From NCBI RefSeq assembly GCF_029168945.1, contig NC_083604.1:43085686-43149685 (forward strand): a stretch of DNA of 64,000 bases, given 5' to 3'. The translations under genes were made by a program, and so were the position numbers. Below the pieces are notes generated by a model, which made no database searches, was not told the origin of the DNA, and saw only the letters and a list, made by a program, of their open reading frames with translations. How positions within the stretch are numbered: the stretch's first letter is position 1; the number at the start of each line of letters is the position of its first letter. This DNA is from Cannabis sativa. Taxonomy: Eukaryota; Streptophyta; Magnoliopsida; Rosales; Cannabaceae. Positions 11,990 through 23,969 of this stretch are shown here, piece by piece.

Positions 11990-12240
11990 TCTCGACCGAA
12001 CCCACCTCGCCCATCGGACTGGTTGCAGTTTGGGGAAGATGGGGGTCTGATGCTTGCGAGTTGGAAAAAAAAATTGGGTTGGGCCCGACAGGTCCGATGG
12101 GGACTGATGGGGGGGGGTCCGACAGGGCCGATGGGGACTCGATTAGGGGAGATCCGATGCTTGCAAGCTGGGGGGTCCAACGGGTCCGTTGGGGGGGTCC
12201 GATGCATGTGCGGGTTGGGAAAAAATGGGGTTGAGTTATG
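11990..12240 (+). other. G-rich island with G-quadruplex motif
   Basis: A sharply GC-rich, G-skewed stretch lies in AT-rich surroundings. It has repeated GGTCCGATGGGG-like words. At 12099-12136 four G-runs (4, 9, 3 and 4 G) are spaced by loops of 6, 7 and 5 bases, a canonical G-quadruplex motif on the plus strand. It directly follows the inverted repeat copy. No gene is recognised. Confidence 0.7.
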
Positions 12241-12356
12241 AGAGGGGTATTTTTGGATTTTAGATAAAAGTGTCATATATTTTTTAGTTTGAAATGTATT
12301 GGTTTAAGAATAAAATATTAAAGTTTTCAAAGTATAGTTTTTCAAATTTTCCTGTA
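12241..12356 (+). repeat. Dispersed repeat, copy 1 (partner at 19950-20075)
   Basis: The segment with TTTTTTAGTTTGAAATGTAT and TTGGTTTAAGAATAAAATAT recurs at 19950-20075 in the same strand with few changes. In both places a G-rich island lies immediately upstream, so the two may be the same kind of transposon terminus. Confidence 0.75.
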
Positions 12357-12759
12357 TATACAAGATAATCTGATAATTGTAAAATACCGACTGCTAGTGA
12401 ATAATATATTAATATGTTTTTATAAGTGTCTCAGTTGTAAAATAAATAGGCACGAGGCTATATATGTTCAATTATATAATTCAAATTTAAATAAGAATTG
12501 AATTATAAAATAAATATTTTAGATAGTATCTTAAATTTTAATTAAGCAACTTAAATTTAAATTTAAAATAGTATCTGATAAAAGATAAATTATTATTTTA
12601 TAAATTTTAGAATAAATAATTAAAATATTTGTCAAATAATTTAAATAATAGTAAAGAGATTTCAAAACTCAATTTATCACTAGAAGTGGTAAAATTCTAA
12701 AGTCATACAAAATAGTACAAGATTCTAAATGAACTCATTAAAATTAATCTTGTAATATT
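12357..12759. other. AT-rich intergenic sequence
   Basis: I see nothing but AT-rich sequence here. There is no open frame or repeat boundary that I can support. Confidence 0.6.
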
Positions 12760-12975
12760 AAAGAAGTCATTCACCTCCTAAAATTTCAAAGAGATCATTG
12801 ACCTCATCAAATCCCAAATGAGATCATTCACCTCATCAAATTCTAAATGAAGTCATTCTCCTCCATAAAAATTCTAAATGAGGTCATTCACCTCAATAAT
12901 CCCAAGTAAAGTCTTTTCTTTCAAATCCCCAAGTGAGGTCATTTACCTCAAAATATCAAAGTGAGTTAATTCTCC
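12760..12975 (+). repeat. 29-bp degenerate minisatellite, about 7 units
   Basis: The word (G/A)TCATTCACCTCA recurs with its first base at 12766, 12794, 12823, 12852, 12883, 12911 (degenerate) and 12939. This is a regular step of 28-31 bp. Many units contain AGGT...ACCT, a short inverted pair. Confidence 0.85.
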
Positions 12976-13611
12976 ACAATGTTTCTCGAAGATATAAAAT
13001 CTTTGAACATACCAGAATTACATATGACTTGATTCTTAGAAAAAAGATAAGTAGGCAATTTAGTTGCTAAGACTAAGTGCAGTTGTCAATATTGCAAAAT
13101 GGTATAAAACACAAATTACAAAATTCTATAAAAAAGTCACACACCTAGGAATTTTTTTAAATTTTCAAAGAGCAAAGAATTCTCAAAAGTGGTCATATAC
13201 TGAGATTCTTATATTCAAATTTTAAAATACCTCATTCAGAACTACAAGCGGCTTGATTCTTTACAAAGAAAGTGTGTAGGCAGCTCAATTTGCCAAAATT
13301 ACTGAATTCACCCGAAATTCCAAATTCACTAAAACTTTCCCCAAATTATTTCAATTATTTAGGACCATCGTAATTAGAATCAAAAGGTATTTCCTTTAAA
13401 CAAAAGGATTGTAATTAAAAAATTATTTTTATAATCTTGAATAGATCGAACTTAAATAAATAAACTCTTATGTTATAAATTTGGCATAAATAAAATTGTG
13501 TTTTACATTTATTTTTAACATCTTGAATGTAAAATTTTTTGCTTAACAATATTAGCAGATTTACTACTTGTTTGTACTTCTTAATTGATGATCAATATAT
13601 ACTTAAAAACT
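12976..13611. other. AT-rich intergenic sequence
   Basis: No gene is recognised. Short loose similarities exist between about 13015 and 13290 (GACTTGATTCTTAGAAA and GGCTTGATTCTTTACAAAG, each followed by an AAGTGTGTAGGCA-like word), suggesting an old duplication of about 230 bp. Confidence 0.5.
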
Positions 13612-13936
13612 AAGAGCATGTTTGATACTGTTTTCTGTCTTTTGTTTTCAAAAAATTGTTTTTTAAAATGAGAACAAAAAATAGTTTTTGAAGTTTTTAA
13701 AACACAAGTCATGTTTGGTTAGTGTTTTTTAAAAACAATATTAACCAAAAGTGAATTAGTTTTTAAAACAGAAAATAACATTTTGTTGTTTTCAAAATTC
13801 TTGTTTTTTGTAACTTTGTTTTCTGAAAACTGTTTTTAAAAAACAAGGGCAAACAAGCCAAATTGTTTTTTAAAAACAATTTTCTGTTTTTAAAAACAAA
13901 AAACAGTTTTTTAATTATGATGCGAAACATGCACTA
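13612..13936. mobile_element. hAT-like MITE, about 325 bp
   Basis: The left end (AGAGCATGTTTGATACTG) and the reverse complement of the right end (TAGTGCATGTTTCGCATC) share a GCATGTTT-type terminal inverted repeat. The interior is built from many TTTTTAAAAACA palindromes and has no coding capacity. The termini resemble common plant hAT-derived MITEs. A clean target duplication was not found. Confidence 0.65.
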
Positions 13937-14198
13937 ATATATTTATATGTTTTTTTAGTTACATATTTTGTTAATTATGAACAAACAATAGTTTTAGTAT
14001 GCAATTTTTTTCTTTATGCATCTGCACATGCTCTCATCATACTAAAAGATAGCTTCTATAGAATGATATTTTTTATTGCTTCTTATGGTTAATAGTTTAA
14101 AGTATCAAAAAGCTTAAATTTATTAATCATTTAGCATCACTTTGACTTGAGCAAAAACCCACAGTTAACAAAACAGGTTCAAACGACAACCCTTTGCC

Positions 14199-16010
<1,812 letters not shown>

Positions 16011-16864
16011 ATATTTTTAGATTAGCAAGACAAGATCAACTTGTTTCTCTCAAGCACTTCCAAGGTCCTACAAATACCTATGGAGAAAACAAGATTAGTT
16101 CATAAAATGAAATTTTGGAACCATAACTTATATTTATACAACGCAATACATACATTCATTCCCCACTAGTTAAACTATCAGAATATTCATTCCCCATTAG
16201 TTAAACTATCAGAATGAAATCCCACCTTTTTTCACAAGCAGAGAAGTTGAATAAGACAGGAAAACTGTTACTATGGTTGCAGAATCACTAGATGATGTAC
16301 TAATAACAACACAATAAATTATCATAAATTTCAATGCATCACAGATAAAAAGACAGAAGAGTACTTTGAACATTTCTGTTGACAACATTCTCCCGGAATA
16401 ATAAAACTACTTAAAACCAATTAGTTCGTATGTGAAGCATTTTTTACTCTTAATATCCAAAATGTAACATGCTTCTAATGGGTGAAAAGCATAAAAGAAT
16501 GTGATCAAAATCAACAACTAATAATATCTACAATGATTAATCCACAAACATTAGTTATAAGCAAAATACAAAGCACAAAACACAATTCTCTAATGACCTA
16601 TAATGCATTCCATGAATGCTTATAAGGTATCTTGATGACTATTTAACTATACAAACAAATTTTTCAACAAAAAAAAGGAACTATATTCACACAATCATTT
16701 AATCAAACAATATATACACCAAATGCGGAACCCGAAACCAACTTTCTCATATCATAAAACATCAAAGGCCTATCCAATTCCCATAATTGCACATTTGGTA
16801 AAATGATATACATGATATAATTTCTATGTTCAAAGTTAAGATGATCATATATCATTTTACCACC
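16011..16864. other. PYRB upstream region
   Basis: This is the probable 5' UTR and promoter side of PYRB (transcription runs leftwards). A TTTGTAG acceptor-like site about 70 bp before the ATG hints at a 5'-UTR intron, but I cannot place a donor. A 31-bp unit (ATTCATTCCCCACTAGTTAA...) is repeated directly at 16154-16184 and 16185-16215 with one change. No other gene is seen. Confidence 0.5.
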
Positions 16865-17100
16865 AATGGACGTGGGTTCGGTTCGTGGATGGTTAGGTTC
16901 GGTCGAGATGGTGCGGGGTCGAGATGGTGCGGCTGTGGGTCTCCGTCGGACTGGTGTCGGTCGGAGGTGGGGCTCGACTCGTGGTGGGCGGGGCGGTGGG
17001 GTTTCGGTTCGTTTCGTTGTTGTGTGAGGTGGCTGGGGTTCGGGCAAAGTCGGAGTCGACTGGCAGTGGCGGAACCAGCCCTTAGTTATAGGAGGGGCCT
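16865..17100 (+). other. G-rich island, second of three
   Basis: A GC-rich, G-skewed stretch has GGTTCGG, GAGATGGTGCGG (twice) and GGGCGGGGCGGTGGGG. Around 17067-17098 it runs into GTGGCGGAACCAGCCC...GGAGGGGCC, a phrase often met at ends of plant transposon remnants. No credible coding frame is recognised. It lies about 0.9 kb upstream of the PYRB start. Confidence 0.5.
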
Positions 17101-17194
17101 AAATATGTTAATTTTTTTTAGCATAAGGGTAAAGATTTTTTTTTTCTTTTTTAGCACAAAGAAGAATTTAGTACATTGATATATAGAGGATAGG

Positions 17195-17516
17195 CTAAAT
17201 TAATAGTACACCCCTTAACGAATTGTATTTGTTTTAGTAGTCAGGACAACTTTAAGTTAAATAAATTTCTGATCGCGTACATTACAACTATATAAGATTA
17301 TTTATAAATTTTTAGAAAATTTTAAATAATATAGTGTAAAAATAAAGTTCAAATATTTAGTTACATACACGACTGTTTTTTTTATACGTGTGGTAAACAA
17401 TTAGTTGAACTTTATTTTCTGTAAACTATTTAAAATTTTTTGAAAAATTTATATGTGGTCCTAAATAAGTACATCGTATGCGATTATGAAAAAAAAATGG
17501 ACTAACATTTTTTGGG
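17195..17516. mobile_element. Palindromic MITE-like element
   Basis: The two halves are inverted copies. The left has AAAATTTTAAATAATATAG and AATAAAGTTCAAATA, and the right has TTAGTTGAACTTTATTTT and CTATTTAAAATTTTTTG, around a centre near 17385. No coding capacity. It abuts the next element and looks related to it. Confidence 0.55.
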
Positions 17517-17518
17517 TC

Positions 17519-17931
17519 ATTCTACAATGCACTCCCTTAAAAAGAGTGCACTGATGCACCCTTACCTATTTCGGGATCTAGAAAATTTTTTTAGTCTAAT
17601 TTTTTTTTCATATTCGTTTATGTTATAGCTAATTAAGATATCCTACAAAATTTTGAGAAATTTTAAATAATTTACAATATAGAAAGTAGTGTTCAAACAA
17701 TCTATTTCACACACGTATAAAATAAAATAGTCACGCGTGCGACACATGACTTTTTGAATCTTATTTCGGCGTGTTAAATTTTTTCAAATTTCTTAAAATT
17801 TTGTAGGATGTCTTAAATAGCAATAACGTACACGGCCAAAAGAAAAGATTTAACTAAAAAATTGTTTCGGATATACTAAAACAGATAGGAGTGCATTAAT
17901 ATATTCATTTAAGGTGGGTGTAGTGTAGAAT
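17519..17931. mobile_element. MITE with about 24-bp terminal inverted repeats
   Basis: The left end ATTCTACAATGCACTCCCTT matches the reverse complement of the right end, ATTCTACACTACACCCACCT. The interior is also largely self-complementary (CAAAATTTTGAGAAATTT on the left, AAATTTCTTAAAATTTTG on the right). Length is 413 bp, non-coding. The superfamily is not decided because I found no clean target duplication. Confidence 0.7.
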
Positions 17932-18288
17932 TTTTTAAAACTTTTTTAGATGCTGAAATAGATAGCATGTCTATTAGAACGATCCCTTTAGGGTTGTACT
18001 ACGTAAATTTTCTAGAGCATATTTTGATAGTTTTTTATTGAGAAATAAATTTTTTAATGTTAGAAAAAGAACTTTCAAAAGAAAAAAAAAACAAAAAAAG
18101 TGAACTATAAAATGTATAGGATGCAAATGATAGAGATACAATTTTAAACAAAATAGTTTTAATATAAAAGAATAAATGTTCATTGGCCCATAGACGAGTT
18201 TCTGAGTTTGAAATAGTCAAATTTTTTATCAAGAAATATATATTATTTTTTTAAAAAAAAAGCAATAGAGTACATGAATATATATATA
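17932..18288. other. AT-rich sequence
   Basis: A-rich and T-rich runs only. I see no gene or repeat boundary that can be supported. Confidence 0.5.
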
Positions 18289-18395
18289 CTAGCAAAAAGT
18301 TACGTGCTCACGTATATTAAATTTTATGCTAGTTTTTTTCTACGTTATTAAAAAGTGATACAATTAAAAATTAAAAAAAATATATATATTATTAG
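18289..18395 (-). mobile_element. Helitron 3' end, copy 1
   Basis: Read on the minus strand, a short hairpin (TACGTGAGCACGTA) is followed a few bases later by CTAG and then T, the layout of a Helitron 3' terminus. About 100 bp inward (GTGATACAATTAAAAATT) matches the element ending at 58123 on the opposite strand, so the two are one family. The 5' end was not found. Confidence 0.65.
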
Positions 18396-19679
18396 TTATT
18401 AGGTTCAACATCATTGCCCTGTGTTCATTTTTAAGAACAAAAAATATATTTATGAAATAATAATTTGTTGCAACGCTTGTACAGACAAAATTCGGAAAAT
18501 ATAGCATTTATTAGTAGAGTATTAACAATTTCAACAGTAAATTAACTGATTGTATACTTTTTTGTCTGCTATCATTAAGCTTTTGATATTTGAGTGGTGA
18601 ACTCTTATTTGTCCGCTTTTCAAATTTTTCTAACACTCTCATTTATTCTTCCAACTTTCTGTAGTTGGAGTGATGTCTTTAATTGTTGTATATAGTGTAG
18701 TCATTTATTCACCTATTTTCAAATAAAATAATAGATATACAAAATAAAAAATATAATTAAGCTCACATTAAAATCAATCTCACCTTTCAATATAGTGAAA
18801 GGTTTTTAAATTGATGCATTCTCACTTAATAATTGTAACAGACCTAACGAATAATAATATTATGTTACCTAGTAATAAAATAAGAATCTACCAAACAACA
18901 TTATCAAAATTTATTCCAAGTATAATTTTATAAATCTATTACTCATTGAAGTCTATTAGAAACTCTAAAAAGCTCACAATACAAAATTTCACATCAAAAA
19001 TCTAAAATTGATCAACTATGTAGCAGCAATGATAATACAATAACCAAAATTGTCTAGTCATGTACAGTCTTAAAACTATTAAAAGAGTGGCATTATTCAT
19101 TCAAGTTTTGACTAAGTGTTTCTGAGTTTGAGTTATAACATTGTGTCCTATGTTTATGTCCAAATATTGTGTGTGTCTGGCTAATCTAGTGAAGAAGATT
19201 GAAAATTTGATTCTCAATAAATAGAATGAATATAAGTGTATACTTTGTAGTAGGTCATTATTGTATCATTTTTTAGTTAATGTGTCAACTTGAAAATAAT
19301 TCATTTAATAAACGGAATAGAGAAGTCAATCTAAAAATATTTTTCTACCTTAATAAGTAGAGCTATAGAAAATAAACTCGGTAACTTTTTTAGTGTTAAA
19401 AAATTGTAAATGGTTATAAATTCAGAGTAAGTAATTTGTGTGTGGCAACTGGTTAAAGAAGCCAAAATTGAGGTTTATGTATATACTGACAATTCAGGTT
19501 CACATTTCAAATTCTGTAAGACTATACTCTCTTCTCTGTCCTATTAACAAAAATTTAACGTACACATAATACATGAATATGACTTTTTGCCCGAAACCAA
19601 GAGATGATTAAAAAGTAGAAATATAGCTTAAGAAATTAAAACTAAGGTTATAAACTGGTAAAGGTTGTGTTGGAGGCTA
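18396..19679. other. AT-rich intergenic sequence, possibly Helitron interior
   Basis: I see no gene here. Part may be the body of the Helitron whose 3' end is at 18289, since that element extends to the right. Confidence 0.4.
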
Positions 19680-19689
19680 GGGTTTTTGC

Positions 19690-19792
19690 AAGTGACCCAT
19701 GAATTTCTCATAAACTATTTTATTTTTATTAATAAACTATTTTATTTTTAATATAAATAAAAAGTCACTCATGAATTTCTCATAAACCAAGA
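19690..19792 (-). repeat. Dispersed repeat with internal duplication (partner at 57079-57181)
   Basis: The word CATGAATTTCTCATAAAC occurs twice about 75 bp apart, separated by AT-rich sequence. The whole 100-bp block recurs inverted at 57079-57181. Confidence 0.8.
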
Positions 19793-19864
19793 ATTATGTT
19801 ATATAGGCATACTTTATATAGAATAGATATATATATATATATATATATACATTTAAAAAATCCA

Positions 19865-20080
19865 AATGTAAGGAGGCGGCTGGGATCGGGCGAAGAAAAG
19901 AGGGACCGAGAGAGAGTTGGAGTGGAAGAAAGAGAGTTGGGGTGTTGTTATGTGAGGATTATTTTTGAGTTTTTGATAAAAATTTCATATATTTTTTAGT
20001 TTGAAATATATTGGTTTAAGAATAAAATATTAAGATTTTTAAAGTATAGTTTTTTAAATTTCCCTATATACAATTCAACA
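19865..20080 (+). repeat. G-rich island plus dispersed repeat, copy 2
   Basis: A purine-rich, G-rich stretch (19869-19945) is followed by the same AT-rich block as at 12241-12356 (TTTTTTAGTTTGAAATATAT and TTGGTTTAAGAATAAAATAT). The recurring pairing of island plus block suggests one element type. Confidence 0.65.
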
Positions 20081-20159
20081 TACACAATAAGTCCCTTTAT
20101 TATTTGAGATATATCTATAACATCATAGAAAAATGGAAATGAGAAGTCGTTCTTGTCAT

Positions 20160-21500
20160 TTTGTGGTTTTTTTTTTTTTTTAAGTTTTTTTCCTTCTTTT
20201 TTTTTTTCTTCAATTTTGTTTTTGGTAAACAATTTTTTTAGTTGTTATTGGTATTTTTAATGTGCTTAATGCCATATTGATAATATGATTAATACTATAT
20301 TGGTGTGGTACTATTTTTTCGTACTTTTAAACTTTGTTTTAATCTTATTTTTTTTTTTTTGTAATAAATTTTTATTGTTATTGGTATTCATACTCAATAA
20401 ATAGTTTCCAATTTTTTTTGTCTCGTGTTTTTTTTTTTGGATAATTTTTGTACTATTTACTATTATTTTTAGTAAATAATTACTAATTAGTTAGTAATTT
20501 TTGATGTACCATTTACTAATTTTTTATCTTTTATGTTTTTTTTTTGTTTTTATTTAATTTTATTATTTTTTTTTTGAAATAAATTTTTGTACTTGCTATT
20601 AATACTCTTAATACACTTAATGCTATATCGGCATGGCCGGCCATGAAATTTAGTGGGCCATAAAAAAAAATATTTATTTTGGGCACTTATTTAGAAAAAA
20701 ATATAGTATTTTTCAAAATCAGTACAAAAAATTGTATAATTTTAAAAGGGAAATATTTTTTTTGGGGCCCCTGAGATAGGTGGGCCCTAGGCACAGGCCT
20801 AGCCCGCCTATGCCCAGGGCCAGACCTGTATATCGGTGTGGTACCTAGTAATTCTTTTTGTCTTTTTTTTTTAAAAAAATTTACTTTTTATGAATGATCT
20901 TTGTACTATTTTTTTGGTAAATGATTTTTGTACTATTTTTTTTTAAAGTTTTATACTTTTTTTTTCAATTTTATTTTTGGTAAATAATTTTTTTACTTGT
21001 TATTGGTATTTTTCATGTGCTTAATGTCATATCAATAATATGCTTAATACTATATTGGTATGGTACCATTTTTTCGTACTTTTTAAAATTTGTTTTAATC
21101 CTATTTTTTTTAAAATAAATTTTTGTACTTGTTATTGGTATTTATACTCAATAAATAGTTTGTAATTTTTTTTTTGTCTCGTGTGTTTTTTTATGGATGA
21201 TTATTGTACTATTTACTATTATTTTTAGTAAATAATTACCAATTAGTTAGTAATTTTTTATGAATGTTCTTTGTACCATTTACTAATTTTTTTATCTTTT
21301 ATCTTTTTTTTATTTTTATTTAATTTAATTTTTTTTTTGAAATAATTTTTTGTACTTGCTATTAATACTCTTAATATACTTAATGCTATATCGGTGTGGT
21401 ACCTAATAATTAGTTAGTAATTTTTTTTGTCTTTCTTTTTTAGTTTTACTTTTTATGAATGATCTTTGTACTATTTTTTTGGTAAATAATTTTTATACTA
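20160..21500 (+). repeat. Tandem duplication, period about 550 bp
   Basis: Two copies of a T-rich block start near 20160 and 20920. Landmarks GGTAAACAATTTTTTTA (20224) and GGTAAATAATTTTTTTA (20979), and two TTTTTATGAATGATCTTTGT sites (about 20885 and 21448), show the order is kept. The offset of 755 bp between the first landmarks includes a 205-bp transposon insertion, so the true period is about 550 bp. Non-coding. Confidence 0.8.
20632..20828. mobile_element. hAT-type non-autonomous element, 197 bp, with TSD
   Basis: The ends are imperfect inverted repeats: CATGGCCGGCCATG on the left and, in reverse complement, CAGGTCTGGCCCTG on the right. An exact 8-bp target duplication TATATCGG flanks it (20624-20631 and 20829-20836). 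The empty site is visible in the second tandem copy (near 21390) as CTATATCGGTGTGG. The 8-bp duplication fits hAT elements. Confidence 0.88.
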
Positions 21501-21530
21501 TTATTGCTATATGACACCTTAAGGTGCTTA

Positions 21531-21780
21531 GGGCCAGTTTGGCACAACTATAATGTGGGAAAAAACAGCTATAACTGTGTTGTGAGAAAAAATTAGTTGT
21601 AGCAGAACTGTGAAAAAAAAGCTGAGCTGAATGTTTGATAAATTATAAATTTTAAAGTATTGTGAGTTTGTTAAGATCTATTATAATAATAATGATAATG
21701 TTATAATTTAGTTTATTATAATTCAATAGTTTATGATAGTGTAGAAGCTGATATTGAAATGCACCAATAACAGTATCCTA
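21531..21780. mobile_element. hAT-like element fragment (family of 51422-52134)
   Basis: It begins GGGCCAGTTTGGCACAACTA and follows the element at 51422 for about 200 bp (GTGGGAAAAA, TGTTGTGAGAAAAA, AAGCTGAGCTGA). No matching right terminus was found, so this copy is truncated or diverged. Confidence 0.65.
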
Positions 21781-22186
21781 CCTTAATATTTTTGTTATTA
21801 ATATGTACATATCTTTAATAATTTCAATTAGAATTTTAATTTTTTTTACATCTAATTTATTAATTTAATTAGATATTTTATCTGTTTTTATTTAAATATA
21901 ATTAATAAAAATATAAAATATAATTAATTTATTAATTTTGACGAGAATTACGCGTCTTTGGCACTTTCGTTACCACTTAATATGTATGTATACATAAATA
22001 TACATGCCACAAAGAGCATCTACCCTCCCTTAGTGCTCTCTGGCGAAAACGTTTCTTTTTTTCTTTTAACTGTATCTTCAAGTTTTCTAGCAGTTCGTAA
22101 ATGCAGTTCTTCATGACATCTTCTTCATTCCATTAACTTCCATTTTTAACTGCTACCTTTGATCCTAAACTAGTTTCAACAACAAA

Positions 22187-23969
22187 ATGAAAGATAAGAT
22201 CATACTCGCTGAAGAGGAACAGACGGTATTTGCATTTAATTTTTGGCGAACCAATTGACACACACTTGGTGGAAGATCGAGTTTTGTATGCACGTATCTT
22301 AACTTCTAAAAAAGTATGGCTTTCAACATTGCAGCGACAAATGGTTGAACATTGGGATGGAAGATTTTCTGTGAAAATTTTCGAGGATGAAGATATGTTT
22401 ATGCTCACTTTTGGGTGTGAAGGAGATAAGCAAAGCGTACTAAATCGCAAACCATTCCATTTTCAGAATCATCACATTGTGCTCTACACGCCTAGTGTTT
22501 GTCAAAATGTCTCCTCTTCAAATTTGATTTTTTCGCCTTTTTGGGTCCAAGCCTATAGGCTTCCTGTTATGAGTAGAACCAAATAGTTGGTTGAGGCCCT
22601 TGGAAACATAATAGGAGAATTCATGGAAGTTTTTCAAGATTCACTTTTAGAAGGATAGGGTCCTTTCTTGCGTATTCGAGTGAAGATAGATATCACTAAA
22701 CCTCTTATGCAAGTAAGAATGATCACGCTGTCTCAAGTTAAAGACAAATTCTGGGTGGAATTTAGATATGAAAGGCTACCTGAATATTGCATAGAGTGTG
22801 GTAGATTGGGCCATTCATTCAACAAATGCAGCATTTTCCTTGAAAAACTTGATAATGGAGTCGAGCCTGAACTTGAATATAGGCCTACGATTAAAGGTGT
22901 TGCTCTTCCAACATCTAACTATGATCGATATAGAACAGACTTTGCAAAAGGGAATGCTTGGCCATTTCTTCCTCGACTGGCAAGAACATCACTAACCTCG
23001 GCAATTCCATCACTCAGTGAAAGATCTCAGCCACAACGAACAATTCTGTTTCAAGGAGAATGCTCTCAACAAAACAGGGAAGAAGGAAGCATGCTACAAA
23101 GTTCTAGTTTAAACTCACACCAGGAGATGTTGCAACAATTGCCACATGTGGATATTCCTCCTATTTTGGATACAGATGAGCACAATATTAATTGTGAAGA
23201 AATGGAAGTGCCCCCAAGACATACAATAAATGATAACCAGACTCTTAAAGGCAAAGAAGTCGAGAATTACCCTGGTGGTTTTACATTAGCAACTTACACA
23301 TAGTAGAGTCATGTTTCCAACATTTCAAACTTGAACTCATTTACTCAACCAACCTCTAATTCTGGTTCATACTCGAACCAGGGAATGCTGAAACAACAAT
23401 CAAAGGTGGGAATCCATCCTAATGTTAGTCAAACTCCAAAAATTTGAGATGTCAATTTTACACCTGCAACTTTTACACCAGGAAGTGTAGCATACCAGAA
23501 TCATGCTGCTACTTCACTACCTGCTGCTGTCACTAGTGTTTCTCCAAATCTGGAAACAGATAACCACAGTGATTTATCTAACATTTATATGCCTTTATCG
23601 GGTCTTGGAAATTCTTCCAACATAATTGCTACCTACCCACCTTTCCCGGAGAATATTATGGAAAAAATAAATTGTGCACTGAATGTATCAGTGACCAACA
23701 CCTCTGTTGTGCCATCCGTTGTTGTTTCCACCAAAATGGAGACACAAGGGAAAGAAAATTGTGCTCCTAACAGAAACCAAAAAAGGCAACCCAAAAGAAG
23801 ATCACTTAGAGACACTCTTAAAAGATGCAGGGGCACTAATCCAACCATGTTTGCTTCAACCTTGTCAGTTGAAGGAAATCCAAACTAGGAAGTTTCGAAT
23901 GCTATGGATTCAGTTGGTTTCTTCGATAATGCTGCGGAGGCTGAGGTTCAGCCCCGCAATCAACCATGA
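22187..23969 (+). pseudogene. LINE ORF1, DUF4283 and CCHC zinc-knuckle protein
   Basis: This is the nucleic-acid-binding protein of the LINE. The likely start ATG at 22187 gives MKDKIILAEEEQTVFAF, then a frameshift leads to the long frame beginning FGEPIDTHLVEDRVLYARIL, a DUF4283-type region. At about 22785 the zinc knuckle reads CIECGRLGHSFNKC. A Ser/Asn/Pro-rich C-terminal part follows. In-frame stops occur at 22584, 22656, 23301, 23445 and 23886. The frame ends in TGA at 23967-23969, overlapping the ATG of ORF2. It was once one protein of about 590 residues. Confidence 0.85.

Noticed and set aside
11887..12276. 129-codon Pro-rich minus-strand frame
   Set aside because: It joins the inverted repeat core to the G-rich island. 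The Pro-rich part is just the complement of G runs, so a real gene is unlikely. The repeat core itself is reported as a finding.
16703..17179. Arg/Pro-rich and Trp/Gly-rich frames on both strands
   Set aside because: Both are produced by base skew in a GC-rich island, with no family resemblance.
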